A stretch of 64,000 nt of DNA, taken from the NCBI RefSeq assembly GCF_016916835.1, contig NZ_JAFFIX010000007.1:1-64000 (forward strand), written 5' to 3'. Below the pieces are notes generated by a model, which saw nothing but the letters and a program-made list of their open reading frames with translations, was not told the DNA's origin and ran no database searches. The stretch's first letter is position 1. The number at the start of each line of letters is the position of its first letter. Of the stretch, positions 29,747 to 38,219 are shown one piece after another. The DNA comes from Actinacidiphila bryophytorum. Its GTDB lineage: Bacteria; Actinomycetota; Actinomycetes; Streptomycetales; Streptomycetaceae. Made by a program: the position numbers and the translations under genes.

Positions 29747-30517
29747 TCACGCCTGCCCGGTCGGCAGCACGATCACCTGCCGCAGGTTAACGCGCGCGGG
29801 CCGGCTGGTGACGTACGCGATCAGGTCGGCGATGTCCTCCGACGTCAGTGTGTCGGGAAAGGCCTGGAACATCCCGTCGAGCTGCGCCGACAACTCCGGG
29901 TTGTCGATGTGCCCGCCCAGTTCGGTGTCGGTCAGGCCCGGCTCGATGTTGGTGACCCGCACTTTGCGCGGCCCGAACTCGGCCCGCAGCGACGCCGACA
30001 GGTGGGTCAGCGCGGCCTTGGTGGCGCTGTAGACGGCGTAGCCGGGGAAGGTCAGGTGTGCGCCGATCGACGAGACGTTGACCAGGTCCGCGGGCCGGCC
30101 CTCGGCGCCGGCGGCGAGCAGGTCGTCGCGGAAGGCGTCGATGATCCGCAGGGCGCCGGTCAGGTTGGTGTCGACCATCCGCGCCCACTCGTCGCTGCGG
30201 CCGGCGTCGATCGGGTTGGGCAGCATCACGCCGGCGGCGTTGACCACCAGGTCCACCCGCCCGTACGCAGCCCTGATCCGGTCGGCGGCGGCCCTCACCG
30301 ACGCGTCGTCGGTGACGTCCGCGGTGACGGCCAGCGCCTGGCCGCCGCCCGCGGCGATCTTCTCCGCGAGCGTGCCCAGCCGCTCGGCGCGGCGGGCCAG
30401 CAATGCGACCCTGGCGCCCTGTGCGGCCAGCAGCCGGGCGGTGGCCTCGCCCATCCCGCTGGCGGCTCCGGTGACGACGGCGGTACGGCCGGCGAGGCTG
30501 CCGAAAGTGGTGCTCAT
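29747..30517 (-). CDS. Short-chain dehydrogenase/reductase (SDR)
   Basis: 256 residues. The cofactor motif TGAASGMGEATARLL (TGxxxGxG), NAAGVMLP (NxAG), the catalytic Ser of VNVSSIGAH, and YAVYSATKAAL (YxxxK) identify a classical SDR. ATG 30517 follows AGGGAG. Substrate unknown. Divergent from the XRE regulator gene 153 bp away, a usual arrangement for regulator and target. Confidence 0.87.
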   Translation of the reverse strand: MSTTFGSLAGRTAVVTGAASGMGEATARLLAAQGARVALLARRAERLGTLAEKIAAGGGQALAVTADVTDDASVRAAADRIRAAYGRVDLVVNAAGVMLPNPIDAGRSDEWARMVDTNLTGALRIIDAFRDDLLAAGAEGRPADLVNVSSIGAHLTFPGYAVYSATKAALTHLSASLRAEFGPRKVRVTNIEPGLTDTELGGHIDNPELSAQLDGMFQAFPDTLTSEDIADLIAYVTSRPARVNLRQVIVLPTGQA

Positions 30518-30670
30518 GACGTGTGACTCCCTGGTGGTGACCTGCCCGGCGCTCCTGCCGGGCTGACGGCTCCACTGTGCTGCGGCCCGCGGACGCCACC
30601 CAGGGCTCCGCTCCACCTGGGTCCGGCAGTACCACGCTCACGCCCGCGGGCCTGGCCTACGCTCGTGTGC

Positions 30671-31513
30671 ATGGAGAACACACTGGGGGACTTCCTGCAG
30701 ACCAGGCGGGCCAGGATCCAGCCGGAGGACGTCGGCCTGCCGCCGTACACCAGGCGCCGGGTGCCGGGGCTGCGCAGGGAAGAGGTCGCGCAGCTGGCCG
30801 GGGTCAGCGTCGACTACTACATCCGGCTCGAACAGGGCCGCGGCAAGAACGTCTCCGACGCCGTCCTGGACGCCGTCGCCCGCGTGCTGCGGCTCGACCC
30901 GACCGAGCAGCAGCACCTGCGGGACCTCGCACACCCCGCCCGCAGCGCCTCCCCCGCACCCTCCACGGCCGTACGCCCCGGGGTCCGGCTGCTGCTCGAC
31001 AACCTGGCCGACCGCCCCGCCATGGCCATCGACCACCGCATGGACGCGCTGGCCTGGAACTCCCTCGGTGACGCCGTCCACGACTTCACCGGCGGCGCCC
31101 CCCGCAACATGCCGCGCCGGGTCTTCCTCGACCCGGGCGCCGCCGACGTCTACCCCGACTGGCCCGCGGTCGCCGCCGAGACCGTCGCCTACCTGCGGCT
31201 GCACGCCGGCCGGCACCCCGACGACCGGCGGCTCACCGAGCTGATCGGCGAACTGTCCGTGAAGAGCGAGCACTTCCGCCGGCTGTGGGCCGACCACCTG
31301 GTGCGCGAGAAGACCTACGGCGTCAAGCGGCTCATCCACCCTGTCGTCGGCGAACTCGACCTCGCCTACGAGACGCTGTCCCTGCCGGGCGACGCCGACC
31401 TGACCGTCGTCGTCTACACCGCGCAGCCCGGCACGCCCACCGCCGAACGCCTCGCGGTCCTCGCCAGCTGGCACGCCGGCGCGCGCCCCGCCCAGCGGGC
31501 CGGCCAGGTGTGA
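30671..31513 (+). CDS. XRE-type HTH regulator with MmyB-like ligand domain
   Basis: 280 residues. The HTH is RRVPGLRREEVAQLAGVSVDYYIRLEQGRGKNVSD, the hallmark of the MmyB-like regulator family. The remainder is the MmyB-type PAS-like ligand domain with MDALAWNSLGDAVHDF and RHPDDRRLTELIGELSVKS. Such regulators commonly sit beside an SDR or oxidoreductase that they control. ATG 30671 is chosen over GTG 30665; neither has a strong ribosome site, suggesting a near-leaderless mRNA. Its stop codon lies inside a perfect palindrome. Confidence 0.85.
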   Translation: MENTLGDFLQTRRARIQPEDVGLPPYTRRRVPGLRREEVAQLAGVSVDYYIRLEQGRGKNVSDAVLDAVARVLRLDPTEQQHLRDLAHPARSASPAPSTAVRPGVRLLLDNLADRPAMAIDHRMDALAWNSLGDAVHDFTGGAPRNMPRRVFLDPGAADVYPDWPAVAAETVAYLRLHAGRHPDDRRLTELIGELSVKSEHFRRLWADHLVREKTYGVKRLIHPVVGELDLAYETLSLPGDADLTVVVYTAQPGTPTAERLAVLASWHAGARPAQRAGQV

Positions 31514-31532
31514 CAACCAGGGGTTGTCACAC
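31508..31532. promoter_or_regulatory. Perfect 11+3+11 palindrome across the XRE stop codon
   Basis: GTGTGACAACC (31508-31518), spacer AGG, GGTTGTCACAC (31522-31532). It is about 100 nt upstream of the zinc-type dehydrogenase ATG at 31630. Length and perfection resemble an operator for a dimeric repressor. The AT content is unusual for this region. It could instead be a small transcript hairpin ending the XRE message. Confidence 0.6.
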
Positions 31533-31629
31533 GCGACGGAAGGCTGTTGGACGGCACCCCTGACCTGCGGTTCTCCTGGATCCAGCGCTGCGCGGCAGAA
31601 CGCCGCCGCACCGGACCGAGGAGCTGACG

Positions 31630-32556
31630 ATGAAGGCACTGCTGCCCACAGGGGACCCCGCCACCCTGGTCGCGCCGGGCGAGGCGGAAGAGCCGCGGTC
31701 CGGCCCCGGCCAGGCACTGGTCAAGGTCGAGGCCTTCTCCGTCAACCGCGGTGAGATCCTCCGGCTGCACGGCGCCCTGCCCGGCGTCGGCATGCGGCCG
31801 GGCAAGGACATCGCGGGCCTGGTCGTCCAGGCCGCCGCCGACGGCAGCGGACCACGCACCGGGCAGCGCGTCGTCGCCCACCCGCCGGGCGGCGGCTGGG
31901 CCGAATACGCGGCGGTCGACACCGACCGCATCGCGGTACTGCCCGACACGGTGCCCACCCTCACCGCCGCCGCCCTGCCGCTCGCCGGCCTCACCGCACT
32001 GCGCCTGCTGCGCACCGCGGGCAGCCTCGCCGGCCGCTCCCTGCTCGTCACCGGGGCGTCCGGCGGGGTCGGCCACTACGTCACGGAACTCGCCGTCGCC
32101 GCAGGCGCGGACGTCACCGCCGTCACCGCGACCGCCCCGCGCGGGCGGCGGCTGGCCGAATTCGGCGCCACCGTCGTGCACGACCTCGCCGACGCGGGCG
32201 GTCCCTTCGACACCGTGCTGGAGTCCGTCGGCGGGCCGACGACCGCCCGCGCCCTCGCGCTCCTGCGGCCCCGCGGGCAGCTGATCTGGTTCGGGCAGGC
32301 GTCGGGGGAGCCCGCCGCGCTCGACTTCTTCGCCTTCTTCGGCGGGCCCGTCTCCGCGACGCTGCGCCACTTCTCCTACGAGGACTTCCCCGAGCCGTAC
32401 GCGGCCGACCTCGCGCTCCTCGTCCGCCTCGTCGCCGCCGGGCGGCTCCACCCGGAAATCGGCCACCTCGCCGACTGGTCGTCCACCCCGTCGGTCCTGA
32501 CCGCCCTCCTCAACCGCGCGATCCCGGCCAACGCGGTCCTCAAGGTGGCCGCCTAG
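31630..32556 (+). CDS. Zinc-binding dehydrogenase/quinone oxidoreductase family (MDR)
   Basis: 308 residues. A GroES-like N-terminal domain (GQALVKVEAFSVNRGEILRL) is followed by the Rossmann domain LVTGASGGVGHYVTELAVAAGA with the GxxGxG pattern. The zinc-ligand Cys/His set of true alcohol dehydrogenases is absent, so a NADPH:quinone-reductase-like activity is more likely. Probably controlled through the palindrome upstream. The final base of its TAG is also the first base of the MITE-like repeat. Confidence 0.83.
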   Translation: MKALLPTGDPATLVAPGEAEEPRSGPGQALVKVEAFSVNRGEILRLHGALPGVGMRPGKDIAGLVVQAAADGSGPRTGQRVVAHPPGGGWAEYAAVDTDRIAVLPDTVPTLTAAALPLAGLTALRLLRTAGSLAGRSLLVTGASGGVGHYVTELAVAAGADVTAVTATAPRGRRLAEFGATVVHDLADAGGPFDTVLESVGGPTTARALALLRPRGQLIWFGQASGEPAALDFFAFFGGPVSATLRHFSYEDFPEPYAADLALLVRLVAAGRLHPEIGHLADWSSTPSVLTALLNRAIPANAVLKVAA

Positions 32557-32730
32557 GCCGTGTTGTGGAAGTCCCGCCTGCCCCGCGACGCCTGGCACGC
32601 ACGCTCGCTGCGTTGTCGGAGTCGTCCGAGCAGGCCCACTACGAGGACGACCCTCCGCCTTGCGATCGCACGCACCAGACGCCGCGGGGCCCGCCCTGTG
32701 GGCGGACGGCCCTACTTCCAAAACACGGCC
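32556..32730. repeat. 175-bp MITE-like hairpin element
   Basis: The ends match as inverted repeats: GGCCGTGTTGTGGAAGT (32556-32572) and ACTTCCAAAACACGGCC (32714-32730), one mismatch. Internal arms continue, such as CCCCGCGACGCCTGGCACGC near 32580-32600 against the complement of 32665-32695, most differences being transitions that still pair in RNA. No coding frame. Abuts the dehydrogenase stop codon. Similar sequences are familiar from Streptomyces intergenic regions; whether a transposase mobilises it is not shown here. Confidence 0.7.
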
Positions 32731-32787
32731 TGGCGCCCCCTTCCCCCCGCCCGCCTCTCCCCCGGCGGCGAGCTGCCCGCAGGTGGG

Positions 32788-32956
32788 TGCCACGTGCCGT
32801 GGCGTTGCTTCCTTTCCGTCCGGTGGGGGCTGGGCGCGCAGTTCCCCGCGCCCCTGAAAACGCTCACCCTGCGGGAAGGGGGCACCCCTCAGGGGTGCGG
32901 GGAACTGCGCGACCAGCCCCCACCCACCGCAAGGTGCAAGCTCACCGCAAGTGGCA
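32788..32956. repeat. Palindromic intergenic element, copy 3 (most complete)
   Basis: Core arms 32836-32855 and 32891-32910. Outer arms GGTGGGGGCTGG (32822-32833) and CCAGCCCCCACC (32913-32924). The outermost left flank TGCCACGTGCCGTGG (from 32788) pairs approximately with the right flank ending CACCGCAAGTGGCA (32956). This copy shows that the family is a multi-tier inverted repeat about 165 bp long. It lies between convergent genes and probably acts as a bidirectional terminator. Confidence 0.88.
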
Positions 32957-32987
32957 GGGCCTGACGGGGCGCCGGAGGGGCGCGGGG

Positions 32988-33842
32988 TCACCCGGTCAGG
33001 AGGGTGACGAGTGCGGCGGCGGGGCCGGCGAAGGTGGTGCGGGACCAGGCATAGAGGGGCCGCCGCCACGGCGGGGCGAGGGGGACGGCGGGGGTGCCCG
33101 GGGGGACCGCGTAGGAGGGCACCACGGCGACCCCCGCCCCGGCCGCGGCCATGGCCACGGCCGTGGTCGTGTGCTCGGTGCGCACCGCAGTCCGCGGCGC
33201 GAACCCGGCCCGCTCGCAGGCGAGGTCGATGAAGGGCCTGCCCTGAACGACCGGCTCCATCGCGCAGCGGATCCAGTCCCGCCCGGCGAGCGCCCCCAGC
33301 TCGATGGGCGCGGCTGCGGCGAGCGGGTCCCCGGGGGGCACCACGACGACGACCTCCTCGTCGCCGATGTGCACCGCGGCGGCGGCCCCGCCCCCGCCGT
33401 GGCCGACGGCGATGTCGGCGACCCCGCGCTCCATGCTGTCGTCGAGGTCCTCGTCCCGCGCGTATTCGTGCAGGACGAGTTCGACGCCGGGCCGTTCGCG
33501 CCGCCAGCGCGCGAAGACCGGGGGCAGCAGGCCGGCGGCCACGGAGTGGACGGCGGCGACGTGGAGTTCCCCGCCGACGGCCCCGGCGGCGGCGCGGGCG
33601 GCGCGTTCCGCCTGGGCGGCGCTGCCCACGGCGACCTCGGCGTGCGGCAGGAAGGCGCGGCCCATGGGGGTGAGCCGTACGCCCCGCGGGAGGCGTTCGA
33701 GCAGCGGGCCGCCGACGTACCGTTCGAGCGCCTTGATCTGGTGGGACAGTGCGGGCTGGGTGACGTGCAGTTGTTCCGCGGCCCGGGTGAAGGACCCGGC
33801 GGCCACGACGGTCACGAAGTACTCCATCTGGCGCAGGCTCAT
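32988..33842 (-). CDS. LysR family transcriptional regulator
   Basis: 284 residues. HTH: LRQMEYFVTVVAAGSFTRAAEQLHVTQPALSHQIKALER; effector domain from ~residue 90. ATG 33842 begins MSLRQMEYF, the canonical LysR start; a longer in-frame extension was rejected. Divergent from the Lpd-like flavoprotein gene with ~85 bp between starts, so that gene is its likely target. The T-N11-A-type LysR site would fall in 33843-33927; I could not pick one with confidence. Confidence 0.88.
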   Translation of the reverse strand: MSLRQMEYFVTVVAAGSFTRAAEQLHVTQPALSHQIKALERYVGGPLLERLPRGVRLTPMGRAFLPHAEVAVGSAAQAERAARAAAGAVGGELHVAAVHSVAAGLLPPVFARWRRERPGVELVLHEYARDEDLDDSMERGVADIAVGHGGGGAAAAVHIGDEEVVVVVPPGDPLAAAAPIELGALAGRDWIRCAMEPVVQGRPFIDLACERAGFAPRTAVRTEHTTTAVAMAAAGAGVAVVPSYAVPPGTPAVPLAPPWRRPLYAWSRTTFAGPAAALVTLLTG

Positions 33843-33927
33843 CGCGGCCTCCCATAAGCGCTCTGCATGCCTGCCACACACGTTAGGCCTTGGACTCATG
33901 GCAGGGCACCGCCGGAGACTGGCGTTC

Positions 33928-35346
33928 ATGAGCGCAGAGGAGCGGGACGCGGCGGATGTCATCGTGGTCGGCGGCGGTACGGGCGGTTACAGCACCGCCT
34001 TGCGGGCCGCGGCGCTGGGCCTCGACGTGCTGCTGGTGGAGCGGGACCTGGTGGGTGGCACGTGCCTGCACCGCGGCTGCATCCCGAGCAAGGCGATGCT
34101 GCACGCGGCGGAGCTGGTCGACGGGATCGCCGAGGCGCGGGAGCGCTGGGGGGTGAAGGCTGCCCTGGAGGCGGTGGACTGGCCGGCGCTGACCGCGACG
34201 CGCGACGACATCGTGGCCCGCAACCACCGCGGGGTGGAGGCGCACCTGTCGCATGCCGGGGTGCGGGTGGTGCGGGCGGAGGCCCGGCTGACCGGGCCGC
34301 GTTCCGTGGCGGCGGGCGGGAGGGCGTACACCGCGGCGCGCGGCATCGTGCTGGCGACCGGGTCGCGCCCGCGGCTGCTGCCGGGCCTGGTGCCCGACGG
34401 GCGGCGGGTGGTCACCAGTGACGACGCGCTGTTCGCACCGGGCCTGCCGGACTCGGTGCTGGTGCTGGGTGGTGGCGCGATCGGCGTGGAGTACGCCTCG
34501 CTGCATCGCTCGATGGGCGCCCGGGTGGTCCTGGTGGAGGCCGCGGACCGGCTGCTGCCGCTGGAGGACGCGGAGGTGTCGCGGCAGCTGGGCAGGGGTC
34601 TGCGCAGGCGCGGCATCGAGGTGCTGGCCGGCGCGCGGATGACGGCGGCGGAGACCTACCAGGACGGGGTGCGGGTCACGGTGGTGACCGCCCGCGGCGA
34701 GACGCGGGTGCACGAGGTGGCGCGGCTGCTGGTCGCGGTGGGGCGGGAGCCGGTCACCGACGGGCTCGGCCTGGAGGCGGCGGGGCTGGCGACGGACGCC
34801 CGCGGCCATGTGGCGCCCGCCGACTGGGCGCGGCTGGAGACGGCGGTGCCCGGCATCCATGTGGTGGGCGACCTGCTGCCGCCGCCCTCGCCGGGGCTGG
34901 CGCACGCCTCCTTCGCCGAGGGCCTGCTGGTGGCGGAGGTGCTGGCGGGCGGCAGCCCGCGGCCGGTCGACTACCCGGCGGTGCCGCGGGTGACGTATTC
35001 GAGCCCGCAGACCGCCTCGGTGGGACTGACCGAGGAGCAGGCGCGCGAGCGGGGCCACGACGTGGTCGTGAACTCGATGCCGCTGACCGCGGTCGCCAAG
35101 GGCATGGTGCACGGGCAGGGCGGCAGTGTGAAGGTCGTCGCGGACCGCAGCGGCGGCCCGGTGCTCGGTGTCCACCTGGTGGGACCGCACGTCTCGGAGA
35201 TGATCGCGGAGAGCCAGCTGATCGTCGGCTGGGAGGCGGAGCCGGCCGACGTGGCATGGCACATCCACCCGCATCCGACCTTGTCGGAGGCGGTGGGCGA
35301 GGTGTTCCTGACGCTGGCGGGCCGCGGGCTGCACCAGTCGGTGTGA
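33928..35346 (+). CDS. Dihydrolipoyl dehydrogenase-like pyridine nucleotide-disulfide oxidoreductase
   Basis: 472 residues. FAD motif VIVVGGGTGGYSTALRAA, redox-active disulfide GGTCLHRGCIPSKAML, NAD motif VLVLGGGAIGVEYASL, and the C-terminal dimerisation segment HIHPHPTLSEAVGEVFL with the catalytic His-Glu pair. The features match lipoamide dehydrogenase. No 2-oxoacid dehydrogenase genes are nearby, so it may be an accessory Lpd or related disulfide reductase. ATG 33928 is chosen; ATG 33898 in the same frame is possible. Divergent from a LysR gene. Confidence 0.87.
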   Translation: MSAEERDAADVIVVGGGTGGYSTALRAAALGLDVLLVERDLVGGTCLHRGCIPSKAMLHAAELVDGIAEARERWGVKAALEAVDWPALTATRDDIVARNHRGVEAHLSHAGVRVVRAEARLTGPRSVAAGGRAYTAARGIVLATGSRPRLLPGLVPDGRRVVTSDDALFAPGLPDSVLVLGGGAIGVEYASLHRSMGARVVLVEAADRLLPLEDAEVSRQLGRGLRRRGIEVLAGARMTAAETYQDGVRVTVVTARGETRVHEVARLLVAVGREPVTDGLGLEAAGLATDARGHVAPADWARLETAVPGIHVVGDLLPPPSPGLAHASFAEGLLVAEVLAGGSPRPVDYPAVPRVTYSSPQTASVGLTEEQARERGHDVVVNSMPLTAVAKGMVHGQGGSVKVVADRSGGPVLGVHLVGPHVSEMIAESQLIVGWEAEPADVAWHIHPHPTLSEAVGEVFLTLAGRGLHQSV

Positions 35347-35448
35347 GCGCCCGGCGGATTTGCGGCGAGTGAACTTCGTCTGAGCCGCCCGGTCGGCGGG
35401 CATGCATGTGCCCGGGACGGACTGTCGCGGACCGGACGGGAGACGTGT

Positions 35449-37188
35449 GTGCTGTTCGAAGTGTGGGCGCCCCTTGCCCAGCAGGTGGAGATCCTGGTCG
35501 ACGAGCGCACCCACCGGCTCGACCCGGACCCGTCCCGTGAGGGCTGGTGGCGCACCGAGCTGCCGGCACCGGCGGGCACCCGTTACGCGTACGTACTGGA
35601 CGGCGGCCCGCCGCTGCCCGACCCGCGCTCGCGCCGGCAGCCGGACGGGCCGGACGGGCCGAGCGCGGTCGTCGACCACGACGCCTTCGCCTGGTCGGCG
35701 CCCTGGCCGGGCCGCGGCCTGCCCGGCGCCGTCCTGTACGAGCTGCACGTGGGCACCTTCACCCCCGAGGGCACCTTCGACGCGGCTGCGGAACGCCTGC
35801 CGCACCTGGCGAGGCTGGGCGTCACCCATATCCAGCTGATGCCGGTGTGCCCCTTCCCCGGCACCAACGGGTGGGGCTACGAGGGCGTGTCGCTGTGGGC
35901 TGTGCACGAGCCCTACGGCGGCCCCGAGGCGATGAAGCGCTTTGTCGACGCAGCACACCGGCACGGCCTGGGCGTGGTCCTCGACGTGGTGCACAACCAC
36001 CTCGGCCCCTCCGGCAACCACCTGCCGCCCTTCGGCCCGTACTTCACCGACCGCCACCACACCCCCTGGGGCGACGCGGTCAACCTGGACGCGCCCGGCT
36101 CGGACGAGGTCCGCTCCTTCCTGACCGGCAGCGCGCTGGCCTGGCTGCGCGACTACCGGCTCGACGGGCTGCGGCTGGACGCCGTCCACGCCCTGGTCGA
36201 CACCCGCGCGCTGCACTTCCTCGAAGAGCTGTCCCTGGCCGTCGACGGGCTGTCGGCCGCGCTCGGCCGCCCGCTGTTCCTGATCGCCGAGTCCGACCTG
36301 AACGACCCGCGCACCACCGCCCCCCGGGAGGCCGGCGGCCTGGGCCTGCACGCCCAGTGGAGTGACGACTTCCACCACGCCCTGCACACCGCGGTCACCG
36401 GCGAGTCGCAGGCCTACTACGCCGACTTCGCCGCGGCGGGCCCCGCCGCGCTCGCCAAGACCCTCGGCCACGGCTTCTTCCACGACGGCAGCTACTCCTC
36501 CTTCCGCGGCCGGCACCACGGCCGCCCCCTCGACCCGAGCACCGCACCCGGCCACCGGCTGATCGGCTACGCCCAGACCCACGACCAGGTCGGCAACCGG
36601 GCCACCGGCGACCGGCTGACCGTGCGCCAGCTGGCCGCCGCCGCGGCCATCGTCCTGACCTCGCCCTTCACCCCGATGCTGTTCATGGGCGAGGAGTGGG
36701 GAGCGACCACGCCCTGGCAGTTCTTCACCGACCACCACGACCCGGAGCTGGGCGCGGCCATCACCCGCGGCAGGCGCCGCGAGTTCGCCGGCCACGGCTG
36801 GGCCGAGCAGGACGTGCCCGACCCGCAGGACCCGGCCACCCGGGACCGCTCCTGCCTGGACTGGGCCGAGCCCGACAAGCCCGAGCACCGCGAACTGCTC
36901 GACTGGTACCGCGCCCTGATCGCCCTGCGCCGCTCGGAGCCCGCCCTGACCGACCCGCAGCTCGACGCGGTCACCGCGACCGCGGGCGGCCGTACGCTGC
37001 GGGTCGCCCGCGGCCCCTTCCGCATCCTGGCCAACTTCTCCGACGCGCCCGCCCGGGTGCCGCTGAACTCCCCCTGCGAGATCGTGCTGGCCCGCCCCGG
37101 CTGCAAGCTCCTGCCCGGGCCGGCAGTCCAGCTCCCCGCCCGCGGGGCGGCCGTCCTGCGCACCACGGACGCTACGGTGGAGGCGTGA
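35449..37188 (+). CDS. treZ: Malto-oligosyltrehalose trehalohydrolase
   Basis: 579 residues, GH13. It hydrolyses the maltooligosyl-trehalose made by TreY, releasing trehalose. Motifs: GAVLYELHVGTFTPEGTFDAA, VVLDVVHNHLGPSGNHLPPFG, GLRLDAVHAL (nucleophile), FLIAESDLND (acid) and YAQTHDQVGNRATGDRL. Start GTG 35449 (MLFEVWAPLA). The carbohydrate-binding N-terminal domain is short but present. Overlaps the next small gene by 4 bp. Completes the glgX-treY-treZ route from glycogen to trehalose. Confidence 0.94.
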   Translation: MLFEVWAPLAQQVEILVDERTHRLDPDPSREGWWRTELPAPAGTRYAYVLDGGPPLPDPRSRRQPDGPDGPSAVVDHDAFAWSAPWPGRGLPGAVLYELHVGTFTPEGTFDAAAERLPHLARLGVTHIQLMPVCPFPGTNGWGYEGVSLWAVHEPYGGPEAMKRFVDAAHRHGLGVVLDVVHNHLGPSGNHLPPFGPYFTDRHHTPWGDAVNLDAPGSDEVRSFLTGSALAWLRDYRLDGLRLDAVHALVDTRALHFLEELSLAVDGLSAALGRPLFLIAESDLNDPRTTAPREAGGLGLHAQWSDDFHHALHTAVTGESQAYYADFAAAGPAALAKTLGHGFFHDGSYSSFRGRHHGRPLDPSTAPGHRLIGYAQTHDQVGNRATGDRLTVRQLAAAAAIVLTSPFTPMLFMGEEWGATTPWQFFTDHHDPELGAAITRGRRREFAGHGWAEQDVPDPQDPATRDRSCLDWAEPDKPEHRELLDWYRALIALRRSEPALTDPQLDAVTATAGGRTLRVARGPFRILANFSDAPARVPLNSPCEIVLARPGCKLLPGPAVQLPARGAAVLRTTDATVEA

Positions 37189-37331
37189 CGCAGACACCCA
37201 CGGAATCAGAACCGCTCGCCGACTGCGTGCTGTGCGGCGAGCCCACCGAGTACCCGGCGAGCACCCGCGGCGCCACCTACTGCCCGGTCTGCGAGTGGCA
37301 GGAGGCCCAGCGCACGGCCTGCTTCGGCTAG
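37185..37331 (+). CDS. 48-residue two-CxxC protein coupled to treZ
   Basis: GTG overlapping the treZ stop (GTGA). The product has DCVLCGEPTEYPASTRGATY followed by CPVCEWQEAQR and a final ACFG. Two CxxC pairs spaced ~15 residues suggest a minimal zinc ribbon. Composition and codon pattern look genuine. I do not recognise a characterised family. The coupling suggests co-production with TreZ, but the partner is unknown. Confidence 0.65.
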   Translation: MTQTPTESEPLADCVLCGEPTEYPASTRGATYCPVCEWQEAQRTACFG

Positions 37332-37339
37332 GGCCTGTC

Positions 37340-38200
37340 CTAGGTCTCCAGCAGTGCCGCCCGGCTGGCGGCCACGTCGAAGCCGGCCGGGGGGTACTCG
37401 GGGCCGATCAGCTCCAGGTGCTCCAGCAGCAGCTGGGCCACGGCCCAGTTGCGGTACCACTTGCGGTCGGCGGGCACCAGGTACCAGGGCGCGCTGTCGG
37501 TCGAGCAGCGCTCCAGCGCGGCTTCGTACGCCTGCTGGTAGGACGGCCAGAGCGCCCGCTCGGCGATGTCGCCCTCGTTGAACTTCCAGTGCTTGGCCGG
37601 GTTGTCCAGCCGGGCCACCAGGCGCTCGCGCTGCTCCTCGTACCCGATGTGCAGGAAGACCTTCACCACGGTGACGCCGTCGTCGGCGAGGGACTGCTCG
37701 AAGCGGTTGATCACCCCGTAGCGCCGGCTCCACGTCGACCGCGGCACGAGCTTGCGCACCCGGGCGATCAGCACGTCCTCGTAGTGCGAGCGGTCGAACA
37801 CACCGATCTCCCCCGGCACCGGCAGCGCCCTGCGGATCCGCCACAGGAACGGGTGCTGCGACTCCTCGGCCGTCGGCGCCTTGAAGGCGGTCACCCGCAC
37901 ACCCGTCGGGTTCAGCCCCGCCGCCACGTGCTTGACGGTGCCGCCCTTGCCCGAGGTGTCCATGCCCTGGAGCACCAGCAGCACGCACCGGGGGTCACCC
38001 GCGGTGCTCTGCGCGAACAGCCGCTCCTGCAGGTCCGCCAGCCGCGCCCGCACCAGCTCCGTCTCGGCCAGCGCCTTCGCCTTGCCCCCGGGGCTGCCGG
38101 GCGTGGCCCGCGTGTCGTACTCCGCGAGGCTCACCCCTTGCGGGACCCGCAGCAGCGACCGCAGGCTGCCGTCCGCCTTCTTGCGCTTGTCCTTGGCCAT
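37340..38200 (-). CDS. Polyphosphate kinase 2 (PPK2) family protein
   Basis: 286 residues. Walker A LQGMDTSGKGGTVKHV, Walker B-like GVFDRSHYEDVLIARV, and the lid WSRRYGVINRFEQSLADDGVTVVK are typical of PPK2. It transfers phosphate from polyphosphate to nucleotides (ADP/GDP or AMP depending on class); the class cannot be fixed from sequence alone. Convergent with the treZ unit, 8 nt from its end. Confidence 0.9.
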   Translation of the reverse strand: MAKDKRKKADGSLRSLLRVPQGVSLAEYDTRATPGSPGGKAKALAETELVRARLADLQERLFAQSTAGDPRCVLLVLQGMDTSGKGGTVKHVAAGLNPTGVRVTAFKAPTAEESQHPFLWRIRRALPVPGEIGVFDRSHYEDVLIARVRKLVPRSTWSRRYGVINRFEQSLADDGVTVVKVFLHIGYEEQRERLVARLDNPAKHWKFNEGDIAERALWPSYQQAYEAALERCSTDSAPWYLVPADRKWYRNWAVAQLLLEHLELIGPEYPPAGFDVAASRAALLET

Positions 38201-38219
38201 GCACCGATCGTGCGCCCGT

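Noticed and set aside
33883..37197. 1104-codon minus-strand frame over lpd-like and treZ genes.
   Set aside because: Rich in Arg, Gly, Val, His with no motif; antisense shadow of two well-supported genes.
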